From Chloroflexota bacterium (GTDB taxonomy: Bacteria; Chloroflexota; Dehalococcoidia; Bin125), in assembly GCA_028875225.1 (NCBI GenBank), contig JAPPFB010000005.1, positions 1 to 64,000 on the forward strand: a DNA stretch of 64,000 bases. The letters run 5' to 3'. Made by a program: the position numbers and the translations under genes. Below, piece after piece: positions 18,261 to 28,567 of the stretch. Position 1 is the first letter of the stretch; every line of letters starts with the position of its first letter. The notes under the pieces were generated by a model, which ran no database searches, was not told where the DNA came from, and saw only the letters and a list, made by a program, of their open reading frames with translations.

Positions 18261-19114
18261 AGACTCAGGCGCTGCGCGAACGACTGCTGTCGGGCAATCT
18301 GGCGACCCGGTTGCTGACCGCCGCCGTCGGCATGCCGATCATCATCGCCGCCATCCTGGTCGGAGGACCGCTGTTCGCGGCCCTGATCGCGCTCAGCCTC
18401 GCCATCGCGCTTGGCGAGGTCGCTGTCATCGTCAAGCTGGAACCTCGCAGCGCGCTGTTCCTCGTCGCAGTCGCAGGGATTGGCTCGATCATCGCGGTAT
18501 CGACTCAACCGGACGTCCCGCTGCTGTGGCCAATCCTGGCCACAGGGCTGGGTATCGCCGGGGCAGCGACCATCACCGCAGTCCGCTCGGTTTCACAACC
18601 CGATCCGGCGCAGCTCAGGCCGATCCTCCTGGGCGGAACCACGATGCTCGGCGCTGTCGCCTATCTTGCCATTCCCGGCGCGACGTTCATCCTGGTCCGA
18701 GACTCGCATCAGGGCACTGACTGGGTCCTGCTCGCGGTGCTCGCCGTGATGTCCGCCGACGCGGCGGCCTACGCCGGCGGCCGACTACTGGGCCGTCACC
18801 AACTGGCGCCATCCGTCTCCCCCAACAAGACCATGGAAGGAGCCGTCGCCGGATGGCTCGGCGGCTTCGGTGCGACGCTCGCCCTCGACCAGATCCTCAA
18901 CCTCGACGTCGAGATCTGGCCCCTGGTGCTGCTCGCGCTGGTGCTGCCGATCGTCTCGCAGCTCGGCGACCTCGTTGAGTCCCTGTTCAAGCGCGCCATG
19001 GACGTCAAGGACTCCTCAAACCTCATCCCCGGACACGGCGGCGTGCTCGACCGGCTCGATTCGCTGCTCTTCGGCCTGCCCGTCGTATATTTCTTCTTGC
19101 AATGGACGACCTGA
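18254..19114 (+). CDS. cdsA: Phosphatidate cytidylyltransferase
   Basis: Multi-TM; C-terminal signature SLFKRAMDVKDSSNLIPGHGGVLDRLDSLLFGLPVVY. Confidence 0.93.
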   Translation: MTETQALRERLLSGNLATRLLTAAVGMPIIIAAILVGGPLFAALIALSLAIALGEVAVIVKLEPRSALFLVAVAGIGSIIAVSTQPDVPLLWPILATGLGIAGAATITAVRSVSQPDPAQLRPILLGGTTMLGAVAYLAIPGATFILVRDSHQGTDWVLLAVLAVMSADAAAYAGGRLLGRHQLAPSVSPNKTMEGAVAGWLGGFGATLALDQILNLDVEIWPLVLLALVLPIVSQLGDLVESLFKRAMDVKDSSNLIPGHGGVLDRLDSLLFGLPVVYFFLQWTT

Positions 19115-20265
19115 ATCACGCACCGATCAACCTCGTCCTGCTGGGTTCCACCGGCAGCATTGGACGGCAAACGCTCGACGTCGTCCGCGCCATGCCCGAT
19201 CGATTCAACATCCTCGGACTGGCCGCCGGACGCAACCTCGACGCCCTCGAAGCGCAGGCGCAGGAGTTTCGACCGAGATACATCTGGGCCGCCTCTGACG
19301 ACGAAGCGCGAATGGCAAGCATGGGACGGGACAGCGGCGCTTCAGTCGCGCCGATGGAAGAGATGGCAGCAGATCCGGACGGCGACGTCCTCGTCGTCGG
19401 TACCGCCGGTCGCGCCGGCCTCGAGCCGACGTTGACGGCGTTGGAGCGCGGCGGCGCCGTGGCGCTGGCCAACAAGGAAGTGGTGGTGATGGCGGGCCAA
19501 CTCGTCCGCGACGCCGTCGACCGCGGCGGCGGCCAGATGCGACCCGTCGATTCGGAGCACTCCGCCATCTGGCAGTGCCTGTGGGGCGAGGAGGACCACG
19601 AGATCCGCCGCATCCTGCTGACCGCATCCGGCGGCGCGTTGCGGCACCTCCCGGCCGAAGAACTCGCCGACGTGACGCCCGAGCAGGCGCTCAACCATCC
19701 CACCTGGAACATGGGCGACAAAATCACGATCGACAGCGCGACGCTGATGAACAAGGGCATGGAAACGATCGAGGCCAAGTGGCTGTTCGACGTACCCTAC
19801 GAGCGAGTCGAGATCGTCCAACACGCCGAGTCCATCGTGCACTCACTCGTCGAGTTCAGCGACGGCTCGGTGAAAGCTCAGCTTGGCTATCCCGACATGA
19901 AGTTGCCGATTCAGCTGGCGCTCGGATATCCGGCGCGACTCGAGCCCACGGTCGAGCCGCTCGACCTCGCCTCCGTCGGAACGCTCAACTTCTCCCGGCC
20001 CGATCTCGATCGCTATCCCTGCCTCAAGCTCGCTCAGCAGGCCGGCCGCGCAGGAGGCACATACCCGGCCGTGATGGCAGCCGCCGACGAAGTCGCGGTC
20101 GAAGCCTTCCTCGAGCGCCGCATCGCCTTCACCGAAATCGCCGACTACGTCAATCAGGCGATGGACGCCCATCGCAACGCGAGCAATCCCGATATCGAAG
20201 CCATCGACGCCGCCGACGCATGGGCCCGAGGCTTCACCACCGGACGAATCGCCGCCGCCGTCTAA
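19102..20265 (+). CDS. dxr: 1-deoxy-D-xylulose-5-phosphate reductoisomerase
   Basis: LLGSTGSIGRQTLDVVRAMPDRF, PVDSEHSAIWQCL, TWNMGDKITIDSATLMNKGMETIEAKWLFD. Confidence 0.97.
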   Translation: MDDLNHAPINLVLLGSTGSIGRQTLDVVRAMPDRFNILGLAAGRNLDALEAQAQEFRPRYIWAASDDEARMASMGRDSGASVAPMEEMAADPDGDVLVVGTAGRAGLEPTLTALERGGAVALANKEVVVMAGQLVRDAVDRGGGQMRPVDSEHSAIWQCLWGEEDHEIRRILLTASGGALRHLPAEELADVTPEQALNHPTWNMGDKITIDSATLMNKGMETIEAKWLFDVPYERVEIVQHAESIVHSLVEFSDGSVKAQLGYPDMKLPIQLALGYPARLEPTVEPLDLASVGTLNFSRPDLDRYPCLKLAQQAGRAGGTYPAVMAAADEVAVEAFLERRIAFTEIADYVNQAMDAHRNASNPDIEAIDAADAWARGFTTGRIAAAV

Positions 20266-20452
20266 CTCCGAGCCAAGACCTCCCCCGGTGGGGGAGGTGC
20301 CGCGTAGCGGCGGAGGGGGCCCGCCGAACGTTCCGCCTCCAACTCCCCTCTCCCGATGCCCCGCGCTCCGACGCGGGGCCCAGACCTCAGCCTCCGCAAT
20401 CACCACTCAAGTACCCCTCACCTCCAACGAACTTCGCTAGTACGCTGGCTCC

Positions 20453-22165
20453 ATGGTTCTGATCGATACAGTTCTACCCTTCGTCGGCATCCTGCTGGGA
20501 CTGGTCGTCCTGCACGAACTCGGTCACTTCGTCGCCGCCAAGCTGGCCGGCGTTCGGGTTGAAGAGTTTGGCGTCGGCCTGCCGCCGCGAATCGGCAAGG
20601 GCTGGCAATTCGGCGAGACGCTCTACTCCTTCAACTGGCTGCCCATTGGCGGCTTCGTCCGCCTGACCGGCGAGGAAGCGTCGGGGCTGCTCATCACCGC
20701 CGTCGACCAGGACTCGCGGATGAAGGACCACTTCGTCGCCGGCGACCGGATCCTCAAGGTCAACGGCAAGCGTGTCGTCACGCCGGATCAGTTCCTCGAC
20801 CGAATCTTCCGCACCCATGGCGAAGAGAAGCGCGAGTTCACCTACGACCACGTCGAGAGCGATGGCAGGAAAACCACGTGGAGCCTGACCCTGACGCCTC
20901 AGGGTGACCCGGACGAGGACGCCCCTGCGCCTCGCAACCTGATCACGACCGAACAACAACGGGCCGAGTTCATGAACGAGCGCGGCGAGGCCACGCTGAT
21001 GGGTCTGACAGTGGGGATCGACCCTCGCTCGCTCGGGTCCAAGTCGCGGTTGACCAGGATCCTGATCCTCGCCGCCGGTGCGATCGTCAACGCCATCCTG
21101 CCGATCATCCTCTTCGCCGTCGGCGCGCTGATCCCCGACAACGTCTCGGCCGGACCGGCTGTGGTGACCAGCACGATCGAGCAGGCGCCTGCGCACCAGG
21201 CCGGCATTCGCGCCGGCGACCGCATCGTGGCAATCGACGGAGAACCGATTCAAAACGCGGCCCAACTCTCCCGCGCCATCCAGCTCAATCTGGGCGAGAC
21301 CCTGCTGGTCTCGGTCGAACGCCCGCCCAGTGGTTCACTCACCGCGAGCCGCGCCTCTCGCGAGCCGGAGCGATTTGATGTGCTGGTGCACGCCCGTCTC
21401 GCGCCGCAACCGCTGACGCACGTGGTTCAGTCCGGAGACTCGGTCCACGACATCGCCGACCGGCTCGGCGTGCCGCCCGCCTCGGTGATCGCCGCCTGGG
21501 GGATCGAGACGGAGAAGCTGAAGGAAGGCCTGGAACTGGAACTTCCCGGCGGCATGACCTATGTGACCGAACAAGACGACACCATGCTCAGCATCGCCAT
21601 CGAAGAGAAAGTCAGGATGGCCTCGGTCTACGCCGCGCTGGACATCGATCCCGTTCATCCGCCGCCCGGAACTCAGATCGAAGTGCCACAGGGCGCCACT
21701 GGAATCAGCATTGCCGACGCCTCACGGTTGGTCGCTCGCGACAGCCCCTCAATCGGCGAGTCCATCGCCGCCGGCTGGACGCAGACACGTGACACCTTCA
21801 TCCTCGTCCGCAATCGGATCCGCTCCTGGATCGCCGGTGGCGAACCAATCGAGTTGTCGGGTCCGGTTGGAATTGCCCGAGTGACCGGCGAAGTCGTCGA
21901 CCGTGCCGGCTGGTCGCGACTGATCGAACTCGCCGCCCTGATCTCGTTGAACCTCGCCATCATCAACATCCTGCCGCTGCCGATGCTCGATGGAGGCCGG
22001 ATCATGTTCGTCCTGATTGAAATCGTTCGCCGCGGCAAGAAGATCAGCCCCGAGCGCGAAGGCCTCGTCCACATGGCCGGATTCGCCGCCCTGCTGATCT
22101 TCGTCGTCGTGATCAGCTACTTCGACATCATCAAGGCCGTCTCCGGCGAACCCGTCATCCCGTAG
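20453..22165 (+). CDS. rseP: RseP-type site-2 zinc metalloprotease with LysM-like insertion
   Basis: HELGHFVAAKLAGVRVEEFGVG, PDZ-like AGIRAGDRIVAIDGEPI, NLAIINILPLPMLDGGRI; two LysM-like segments after the PDZ. Confidence 0.9.
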   Translation: MVLIDTVLPFVGILLGLVVLHELGHFVAAKLAGVRVEEFGVGLPPRIGKGWQFGETLYSFNWLPIGGFVRLTGEEASGLLITAVDQDSRMKDHFVAGDRILKVNGKRVVTPDQFLDRIFRTHGEEKREFTYDHVESDGRKTTWSLTLTPQGDPDEDAPAPRNLITTEQQRAEFMNERGEATLMGLTVGIDPRSLGSKSRLTRILILAAGAIVNAILPIILFAVGALIPDNVSAGPAVVTSTIEQAPAHQAGIRAGDRIVAIDGEPIQNAAQLSRAIQLNLGETLLVSVERPPSGSLTASRASREPERFDVLVHARLAPQPLTHVVQSGDSVHDIADRLGVPPASVIAAWGIETEKLKEGLELELPGGMTYVTEQDDTMLSIAIEEKVRMASVYAALDIDPVHPPPGTQIEVPQGATGISIADASRLVARDSPSIGESIAAGWTQTRDTFILVRNRIRSWIAGGEPIELSGPVGIARVTGEVVDRAGWSRLIELAALISLNLAIINILPLPMLDGGRIMFVLIEIVRRGKKISPEREGLVHMAGFAALLIFVVVISYFDIIKAVSGEPVIP

Positions 22166-22237
22166 CAGTGTGACCATCTGTGGTCCCCGTTACACTGTTC
22201 ACAATCCAAATCCGCCTGCTGAACAAAAGGAGCACGC

Positions 22238-23437
22238 ATGGCGTTTGAGACCTTCATTGACGCCGACACGCACATCACCGAACCCGCCGACCTCTGGACT
22301 TCCCGCGTCTCCTCCAAGTGGGGCGACAAGGTGCTCCATGTCAAACAGGACAACAAGGGCATCAACTCCTGGTTCGTCGGTGACGAGAAAGTGGCGGCCG
22401 CGCCCTCGGGCGTCTTCGCCGGCTGGAAGGGCAAGTTCCCCAGCTCGCCGCCGACCTATGAAGAGGCCCACCCCGCGTCGTTCGACGTCCACGAGCGACT
22501 CAAGCTGATGGACGAGACTGGCGTATACGCCCAGGTCCTCTATCCCAACGTGGCCGGCTTCGCTTCACAGCGATTCCTCTCGCTCAAGGATCCCGAGCTG
22601 ATGCTTGAGTGCGTCCGCGCCTGGAACGACTTCCAGCTCGACTGGATCTCCGTCGCGCCTGAGCGCTTCGTGGCCAACATCTCGATCCCGTTCTGGGACG
22701 TCGAAGCCTCGGTCAAGGAGATCGAGCGCGTCGCCCCGAAGGGCATGCGCGGCATCCTCTTCACCGGCGACCCCCAATCGCACGGCGAGCCGTTCCTCGG
22801 CGACCACCACTGGGACCCGCTCTGGAACATCGCCTCCGACGCCGGTCTGCCGATCTCGTTCCACATCGGCTCCGGCGACTTCACCGACGGGTTCACGCCG
22901 GAGCGACTCGCAGTCGACGGCCCGGAAGTCACCTACGCCCGCACATCGACCGTTCTGTTCATGGCCAACGGCCTGCAGATGACCGACCTGCTGCTCTCCG
23001 GCGTGCTGCCGCGCTTCCCCGACCTGAAGTTCATCTCGGTCGAGTCCGGCATCGGCTGGGTGCCGTTCTGTCTCGAGAGCTGCGACTACCACTTCATGGC
23101 CGCCGATATCCGCAAGGCGCGCCCCGAGTTCGAGATGATGCCATCGGACTACTTCCGCCGCCAGGTCTACGCCTGCTACTGGTTCGAGAAAGTCGCCCCG
23201 CGCAAGCTGATCGACGACATCGGCGCCGACAACATCCTCTTCGAAACCGACTTCCCGCACCCGACCTGCCTCTACGGCAACGTGCAGGAGACGATCGAGG
23301 ACGGCCTCGAAGGCCAATCGGAAGAGGTGCGACGCAAGATCCTCTGGGAGAACTCGGCCAAGCTCTACAACATCGACATCCCCGAGGTCATGCCCGCCGG
23401 CCTCGCCGCCGCAGCCGCCGCCGGCGGCGGTGGCTAA
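22238..23437 (+). CDS. Amidohydrolase family (amidohydrolase-2) protein
   Basis: FIDADTHITEPADLW, FHIGSGDF, ILFETDFPHPTC. Confidence 0.85.
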   Translation: MAFETFIDADTHITEPADLWTSRVSSKWGDKVLHVKQDNKGINSWFVGDEKVAAAPSGVFAGWKGKFPSSPPTYEEAHPASFDVHERLKLMDETGVYAQVLYPNVAGFASQRFLSLKDPELMLECVRAWNDFQLDWISVAPERFVANISIPFWDVEASVKEIERVAPKGMRGILFTGDPQSHGEPFLGDHHWDPLWNIASDAGLPISFHIGSGDFTDGFTPERLAVDGPEVTYARTSTVLFMANGLQMTDLLLSGVLPRFPDLKFISVESGIGWVPFCLESCDYHFMAADIRKARPEFEMMPSDYFRRQVYACYWFEKVAPRKLIDDIGADNILFETDFPHPTCLYGNVQETIEDGLEGQSEEVRRKILWENSAKLYNIDIPEVMPAGLAAAAAAGGGG

Positions 23438-23501
23438 GCCGCCGCGGTTCGCCTGCGGAACGACCCAATAGGGGCGCCATTCGCGGGCGCCCGCCTACTC
23501 G

Positions 23502-23598
23502 CCGTCATACCCGCGCTTGCCGCGGGTATCTCGCGGCGCCGGGCACGAACGTCGTAGTGAGATCAGCGAGATTGCCGCGGCAAGCGCGGCAATGACGG
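23502..23598. repeat. MITE-like repeat B, copy 2
   Basis: 24-bp terminal inverted repeats CCGTCATACCCGCGCTTGCCGCGG / CCGCGGCAAGCGCGGCAATGACGG (22/24 match). Confidence 0.85.
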
Positions 23599-23605
23599 AG
23601 TTGAG

Positions 23606-24367
23606 ATGGACATCAACGGCAAGGTCGCAGTCGTCACCGGATCATCCTCAGGCGTCGGCGAGGCGACGGCGAAGCTCCTCGCATCCATGGGTGCTTCGGT
23701 CGTCGTCAACTACTTCCGCGGCGCCGAGGCCGGACAGCGGGTCGTCGACGAGATCCACGCCGCCGGCGGCTCCGCCATCGCCGTCCAGGCCGACACGCGC
23801 TCAGACACCGACTGCCGTTCGCTGATCCAGGCCGCCGTCGACGAATACGGCCACCTGGAGATCCTCGTCAACAACGCCGGCATGACTCACTTCATTGCCC
23901 ACGACGACCTCGAAGCGGTCACCGACGATGTGTGGGACGACATCATCGGCGCCAACTTGCGCGGCGTCTTCAACTGCACCCGCGCCGCCGCGCCGCACAT
24001 GCGAGCCACCGGCGAGGGCGCAGTCGTCAACGTCAGCAGCGTCGCCGGAGCCGGAGGCGGCGGCTCCTGCATCCCCTACGCCGCCAGCAAAGCGGGGGTC
24101 AACGTGATCACCAAGTCCCTGGCCAGGGTCCTCGGCCCGGAAATCCGGATCAACACCATCGCCCCGGGATTCATCGAGGGCCGCTGGCTCCGAGGCGGCC
24201 TCGGCGACGACACCTACGAGGCGGGCCGCAAGCGACTCGGAGAGACCGCACCGCTACGCGGGGTCGCGAAGCCGGAGACCTGCGCCGACGCGATCGTGGC
24301 ACTGATTGAGCGAAACGTCTTCGTCACCGGCCAGACCATCACCGTCGACGGCGGCGCGACGCTGTAG
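23606..24367 (+). CDS. SDR-family oxidoreductase
   Basis: VAVVTGSSSGVGEATAKLLASMGA, NNAGMT, SSVAGAGGGGSCIPYAASKAGV. Confidence 0.9.
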   Translation: MDINGKVAVVTGSSSGVGEATAKLLASMGASVVVNYFRGAEAGQRVVDEIHAAGGSAIAVQADTRSDTDCRSLIQAAVDEYGHLEILVNNAGMTHFIAHDDLEAVTDDVWDDIIGANLRGVFNCTRAAAPHMRATGEGAVVNVSSVAGAGGGGSCIPYAASKAGVNVITKSLARVLGPEIRINTIAPGFIEGRWLRGGLGDDTYEAGRKRLGETAPLRGVAKPETCADAIVALIERNVFVTGQTITVDGGATL

Positions 24368-24379
24368 GCCCAGCCCCCA

Positions 24380-24400
24380 GTTCCCGTTTCACACGGGAAC
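24380..24400. terminator. Hairpin between convergent SDR and P450 genes
   Basis: GTTCCCGT-TTCAC-ACGGGAAC perfect 8-bp stem. Confidence 0.5.
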
Positions 24401-24452
24401 CCGCTCCCTCCCGGCATCAGAGCGCTCGAGCGCGGCAGGGACTTGGACGACT

Positions 24453-25727
24453 CTACGACCGCACCGCGTACGACACCGGCAGGCGCTTGATTCCGCCGAT
24501 CAGGCCGGAGGAGAGGCGCTCGACTTCACCGCTCAGCTGGAAGTTGTCCAGTTTCTGGATCAGGTGGCGGAAGACGGAGCGCATCTCCAACCTCGCCAGG
24601 TTGGCGCCGAGACAGAAGTGCTCTCCGAAGCCTCCGAATGCCAGATGATCGTTGGGGGTGCGGCCGATGTCGAAGACATCAGGATGCTCGAACACATCCT
24701 CGTCGCGGTTGGCCGACGGATACCACATGGCCAGGGTCTCGCCCGCCTTGATCGGGACGCCGCGGATTTCAGTGTCTGCCGTGACGGTGCGAGCGAAGTG
24801 GACAACCGGTGAGGTCCAGCGCAGCATCTCTTCAACCGCGCTGTTGAGCAGATCGGGCTGACCGCGGAGCAATTCGAACTGGTCGGGATGCTCGATCAGC
24901 GCCTGCATGCCGCCCGAGGTGGCATTCCGAGTGGTCTCGTTGCCGGCCAGGATCAGCAAAATCGCGTAGGAAAGAATCTCGTTATCGGGCATCGGTTCGC
25001 CGTCGATCTCGGCCTGGACGAGCGTGGTCATGACACTGTGGTCTGGGTTGCGTCGTTTGCGTTCGATGTGGGCGCTGAAGTAACCCTGCAGCCCGCGCAT
25101 ACCGGCCTGCCATGTCTCCCGACGCGTGCGCCCCTGCTGGTACTCGGGATCTTCGGAGCCAATGAACTCGTTGGTCCAGCGGAAGATGTCCTCCCAGGAG
25201 TCGCGGTCGACGGCCAGCAGCTCGCAGATCGCGGCCATCGGCATCCTGGCGGCCACGTCGCGGACGAACTCGGCCTCACTGCGGTTGGTCAGTTGATTGA
25301 CCAAGTGAGCGGCGGCCTCATCGATCACGTCTTCGGCGATCTCGTCGATGCGATCCTCCAGCAGCCGCATTCCGCGTGGGGAAAAGCGGCGGCTCGTGGC
25401 GTTGCGGTACTTGCCGTGTTCGGGCGGGTCCATGTTGATCAGGTTGGGCACGGTCAGCGAGGGGTCATTCGCGCCGCCGTCGCCGGAGCCCGCCGACCGG
25501 ATCACGAGCCGCTGGCTGCTGATGAACGTCTCCGGATCGCGCGAGATCTGCTGAATGTCGTCGTACTTCGTGATCGCCCAGAACGGCGTGACGCCCGGTC
25601 GGTCATACCAGTAGACCGGCGCTTCATGTCGCAGTAGCGCCCAGTCATTCCATGGATAGCCGCGCTCGGCGTACCGTTCCGGCGTGACGAGGTCAATCTG
25701 ATCGAGGCCGCTGGTCATCGTCGTCAT
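24453..25727 (-). CDS. Cytochrome P450
   Basis: LAGNETTRNATSGG I-helix; heme loop FGGFGEHFCLGANLARLEMR. Confidence 0.95.
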   Translation of the reverse strand: MTTMTSGLDQIDLVTPERYAERGYPWNDWALLRHEAPVYWYDRPGVTPFWAITKYDDIQQISRDPETFISSQRLVIRSAGSGDGGANDPSLTVPNLINMDPPEHGKYRNATSRRFSPRGMRLLEDRIDEIAEDVIDEAAAHLVNQLTNRSEAEFVRDVAARMPMAAICELLAVDRDSWEDIFRWTNEFIGSEDPEYQQGRTRRETWQAGMRGLQGYFSAHIERKRRNPDHSVMTTLVQAEIDGEPMPDNEILSYAILLILAGNETTRNATSGGMQALIEHPDQFELLRGQPDLLNSAVEEMLRWTSPVVHFARTVTADTEIRGVPIKAGETLAMWYPSANRDEDVFEHPDVFDIGRTPNDHLAFGGFGEHFCLGANLARLEMRSVFRHLIQKLDNFQLSGEVERLSSGLIGGIKRLPVSYAVRS

Positions 25728-25817
25728 GATCCGCTCCGTTCGCCAGCATGCGCGGCGTATCCTCTTGCTGAGCGTATCAATCCAGACCGCGGCGGACACG
25801 CTGATTCGGGGAGTGTC

Positions 25818-27716
25818 ATGACGGACAAACGATCACTCTTGGGCGTCTACGAGGGTTACACGGAACAGGTCGCAAACGGGTACGAGCGCGAATCGCTGTA
25901 TCTGCCGATGCGCGACGGCTGCCGGATCGCGATCGATGTGTTGCATCCGACGAAGGGCGGCGCGGTGATCGGCGGCCAGACGCCGACCGTGCTGCACACC
26001 ACGCCATACCGCCGCTCCTTCGAGATCTCGGGCCAGGCCGGCACCGCGGCTCGATATGCGGAGCAGTTGCGCAGCATGGAGCCGGGCGAACTCGTGACTC
26101 AGTACGAGGAACGTCCGATTGCTCGCGACCTGATTCATCACGGGTACCGCTTCGTCTCGGTCGACATTCGCGGCACCGGCGCCTCATTCGGCGCCGAATA
26201 CGGCGACTCCTGGCTGGCCGGACACGACGTGGCCGCTGTGATCGATTGGATCTGCGAACAACCCTGGTCGTCGGGACGGGTCGGGATGGTCGGCATTTCC
26301 TATGAAGGGATGATGCAGTTCTTCACGGCCGCGCACCGACCGGCCGGGCTCAAGTGCATCGCACCGCAGTACCCCGGCCTGCCGCACTGTTATGTCGACG
26401 GCGGACTCGCGATCAGCAGCTTCGCCCGCGTCTGGGAGTCCTTGCACAAAGGCATGTCGGAGAATGAACCGGCCGCGCCGGTCGATGGTCCAGACGGTGA
26501 ACGGCTGCGTGCGGAGGCCGAGTCGGAGCGCTCGCCCGACCGCTACCGCTGGGTCGAGACCTTCTCCGAGATGGACCCGCGAGACGTAACCCGAATGTCG
26601 TCGTTCGACGGACTCCAGCGCAGGCGGCCGAGGCCCGACCTCGGCCTCGGAGAGGTCGCGAGCGGCTGGTTCGACTCCTGCGACCTGATCAATGAGAGCG
26701 GCGTGCCTACGTATCTTGTCACCGGCTGGTGGGATCTGACCTTCCCCGGCTACCTGATCGACGCCTTCAATCGCCTTGACGTTCCCAAGAAGCTGATCGT
26801 CGGGCCATGGAATCACGGACAGGGCGGCGATCCAGAGCTGCTGCGCTGGTTCGACTACTGGCTAAAGGACATCGACAACGGCGTGATGGACGAACCGGTC
26901 GTTCACTATGGCGCCAGCGAACCGTCGGGTGCGACCGTCTGGAAGTCCGCGCCGCGTCTGCCGCTGCCCGAAGCGCAGGACCACAGCCGCTGGCTCACGC
27001 TGGACGGACAGCTCTCAGAATCGCAGCCGCAGGAAAGAGGGGCACTCGCCTACGAAATCGACCACGACGTCAGTTTGGGCGAGATGACGCGGCACAGCTA
27101 CTACATCGAGGATCTGTACATCAACACGACCGACCTCAACGCGAGGGCTCAGCAATGCCTGGCCTTCACGACCGAACCGCTCGAGGCGGACATTGAGATC
27201 ACGGGTTGGCCGGCCGTCCAGCTCGAACTGTCAACGACATCGGACAGAGGCGCGATCGAGGTCACCCTCGAGCAGATCGGCCAGGACGGTTCTGCGGCTT
27301 ACCTGTCGGAGGGCTTTCTCAACTTCGCGCACCGCCGGGTCAAGGCCGATCCCGGCGGTCACGAGGGTCCGGTCTGGCACAGCTGGAGCAAGGCCGATCT
27401 CGCTCCGGTTGCGCCCGGCGAGCCGATGGACCTCCAGGTCGAGATGTATCCGATCTCCAGCATCGTCCGGGCGGGCGAGCGTCTGCGACTCACCATTGCC
27501 GCCGCCGACGCCGACAATCTCGTCGTGCCCACCCAGGGCGACGAGGCGACCCTGACCATCACCATCGGCGGCGAACGAGCCGCCAGGCTGGACCTGCCGA
27601 TTGTGAACGAATCGGTGATCCCGACGGCCCAGGTCGTCGAGGGAGGCTTCGACGGCGACTCAGGCGGCTTCGCCTTCCGCCGGCCTGTGGACCCACCAAT
27701 GGTGCGCTCCCGCTAG
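25818..27716 (+). CDS. CocE/NonD family hydrolase (X-Pro dipeptidyl-peptidase-like)
   Basis: DIRGTGASFGAEYGDSWLAGHD, GRVGMVGISYEGMMQ, C-terminal jelly-roll-like region. Confidence 0.9.
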   Translation: MTDKRSLLGVYEGYTEQVANGYERESLYLPMRDGCRIAIDVLHPTKGGAVIGGQTPTVLHTTPYRRSFEISGQAGTAARYAEQLRSMEPGELVTQYEERPIARDLIHHGYRFVSVDIRGTGASFGAEYGDSWLAGHDVAAVIDWICEQPWSSGRVGMVGISYEGMMQFFTAAHRPAGLKCIAPQYPGLPHCYVDGGLAISSFARVWESLHKGMSENEPAAPVDGPDGERLRAEAESERSPDRYRWVETFSEMDPRDVTRMSSFDGLQRRRPRPDLGLGEVASGWFDSCDLINESGVPTYLVTGWWDLTFPGYLIDAFNRLDVPKKLIVGPWNHGQGGDPELLRWFDYWLKDIDNGVMDEPVVHYGASEPSGATVWKSAPRLPLPEAQDHSRWLTLDGQLSESQPQERGALAYEIDHDVSLGEMTRHSYYIEDLYINTTDLNARAQQCLAFTTEPLEADIEITGWPAVQLELSTTSDRGAIEVTLEQIGQDGSAAYLSEGFLNFAHRRVKADPGGHEGPVWHSWSKADLAPVAPGEPMDLQVEMYPISSIVRAGERLRLTIAAADADNLVVPTQGDEATLTITIGGERAARLDLPIVNESVIPTAQVVEGGFDGDSGGFAFRRPVDPPMVRSR

Positions 27717-27722
27717 CCGTCG

Positions 27723-28484
27723 CTACTCCCCGACGAATGCCGGGGGACGGCGCTCGAAGAGCGCGCGGATTCCCTCTTTGGCGTCGTTTGAATTTCTGGC
27801 GGCGGCGACGAGTTCGTCCACATCCTCGTGCGGGATGTGATCGCGGAAATCCATCTCTCGGACAATCAGCGCCTTCATCGCCCTGAGGCTGAGCGGCGCG
27901 TTCTTACTCAGCCGGTCGATGACCGCCTCGGCTGCTTCCTCGAGTTCTTCAGCGTTGGCCACACGGGCAATCACGCCCCACTCATGCATTCGCCAAGCGG
28001 GGATCCGGTCGCCCAGCAGCAGGATTTCGCGGGTCGCGACGGGTCCGGCCACCTCGAGCAGCTTCTTCGCCAGGAACCAGGACGGCGCGAGACCGATCTG
28101 CGCCAGCGACATGCCGAACCTGGCGTCAATGCTCGCGACGACGAAGTCGCAGTGCAGCGCCAGTTCGTTACCGCCCGCAATGGCATCGCCCTGGACGACA
28201 GCCACAACCGGCAACGGCCAGTGCTGAATCGCGTCGAGCATTTGCTCAATCGAGACCTCGCCGCCCGGCAGGCCCTCCTCGCGTTCGCGCAGGTCGAGTC
28301 CGGCGCAGAACACGGGACCATTCGCCCGAATCACGGCAACCCGCTCTTCCGCTGACGGCTCGCCGGCGAACGCGGAATGAAGCTCCGTGAGCATCTCGCT
28401 ATTGAGCGCGTTGCGCTTCTCCGGTCGGTTGAGCGTCACGGTTCGCACAGCGCCGTCCACGCCCACTTCAATGATCTCGCTCAT
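27723..28484 (-). CDS. Enoyl-CoA hydratase/isomerase family protein
   Basis: VRTVTLNRPEKRNALNSEML, FCAGLDLRE, GDAIAGGNELALHCDF. Confidence 0.92.
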   Translation of the reverse strand: MSEIIEVGVDGAVRTVTLNRPEKRNALNSEMLTELHSAFAGEPSAEERVAVIRANGPVFCAGLDLREREEGLPGGEVSIEQMLDAIQHWPLPVVAVVQGDAIAGGNELALHCDFVVASIDARFGMSLAQIGLAPSWFLAKKLLEVAGPVATREILLLGDRIPAWRMHEWGVIARVANAEELEEAAEAVIDRLSKNAPLSLRAMKALIVREMDFRDHIPHEDVDELVAAARNSNDAKEGIRALFERRPPAFVGE

Positions 28485-28567
28485 GTTGGAATCCGTTTCA
28501 TGCTCGTCTAGCGGTCGGCGGGCAGCCGGCCCTCACCCTAACCCTCTCCCAGGGGGAGAGGGGATGA

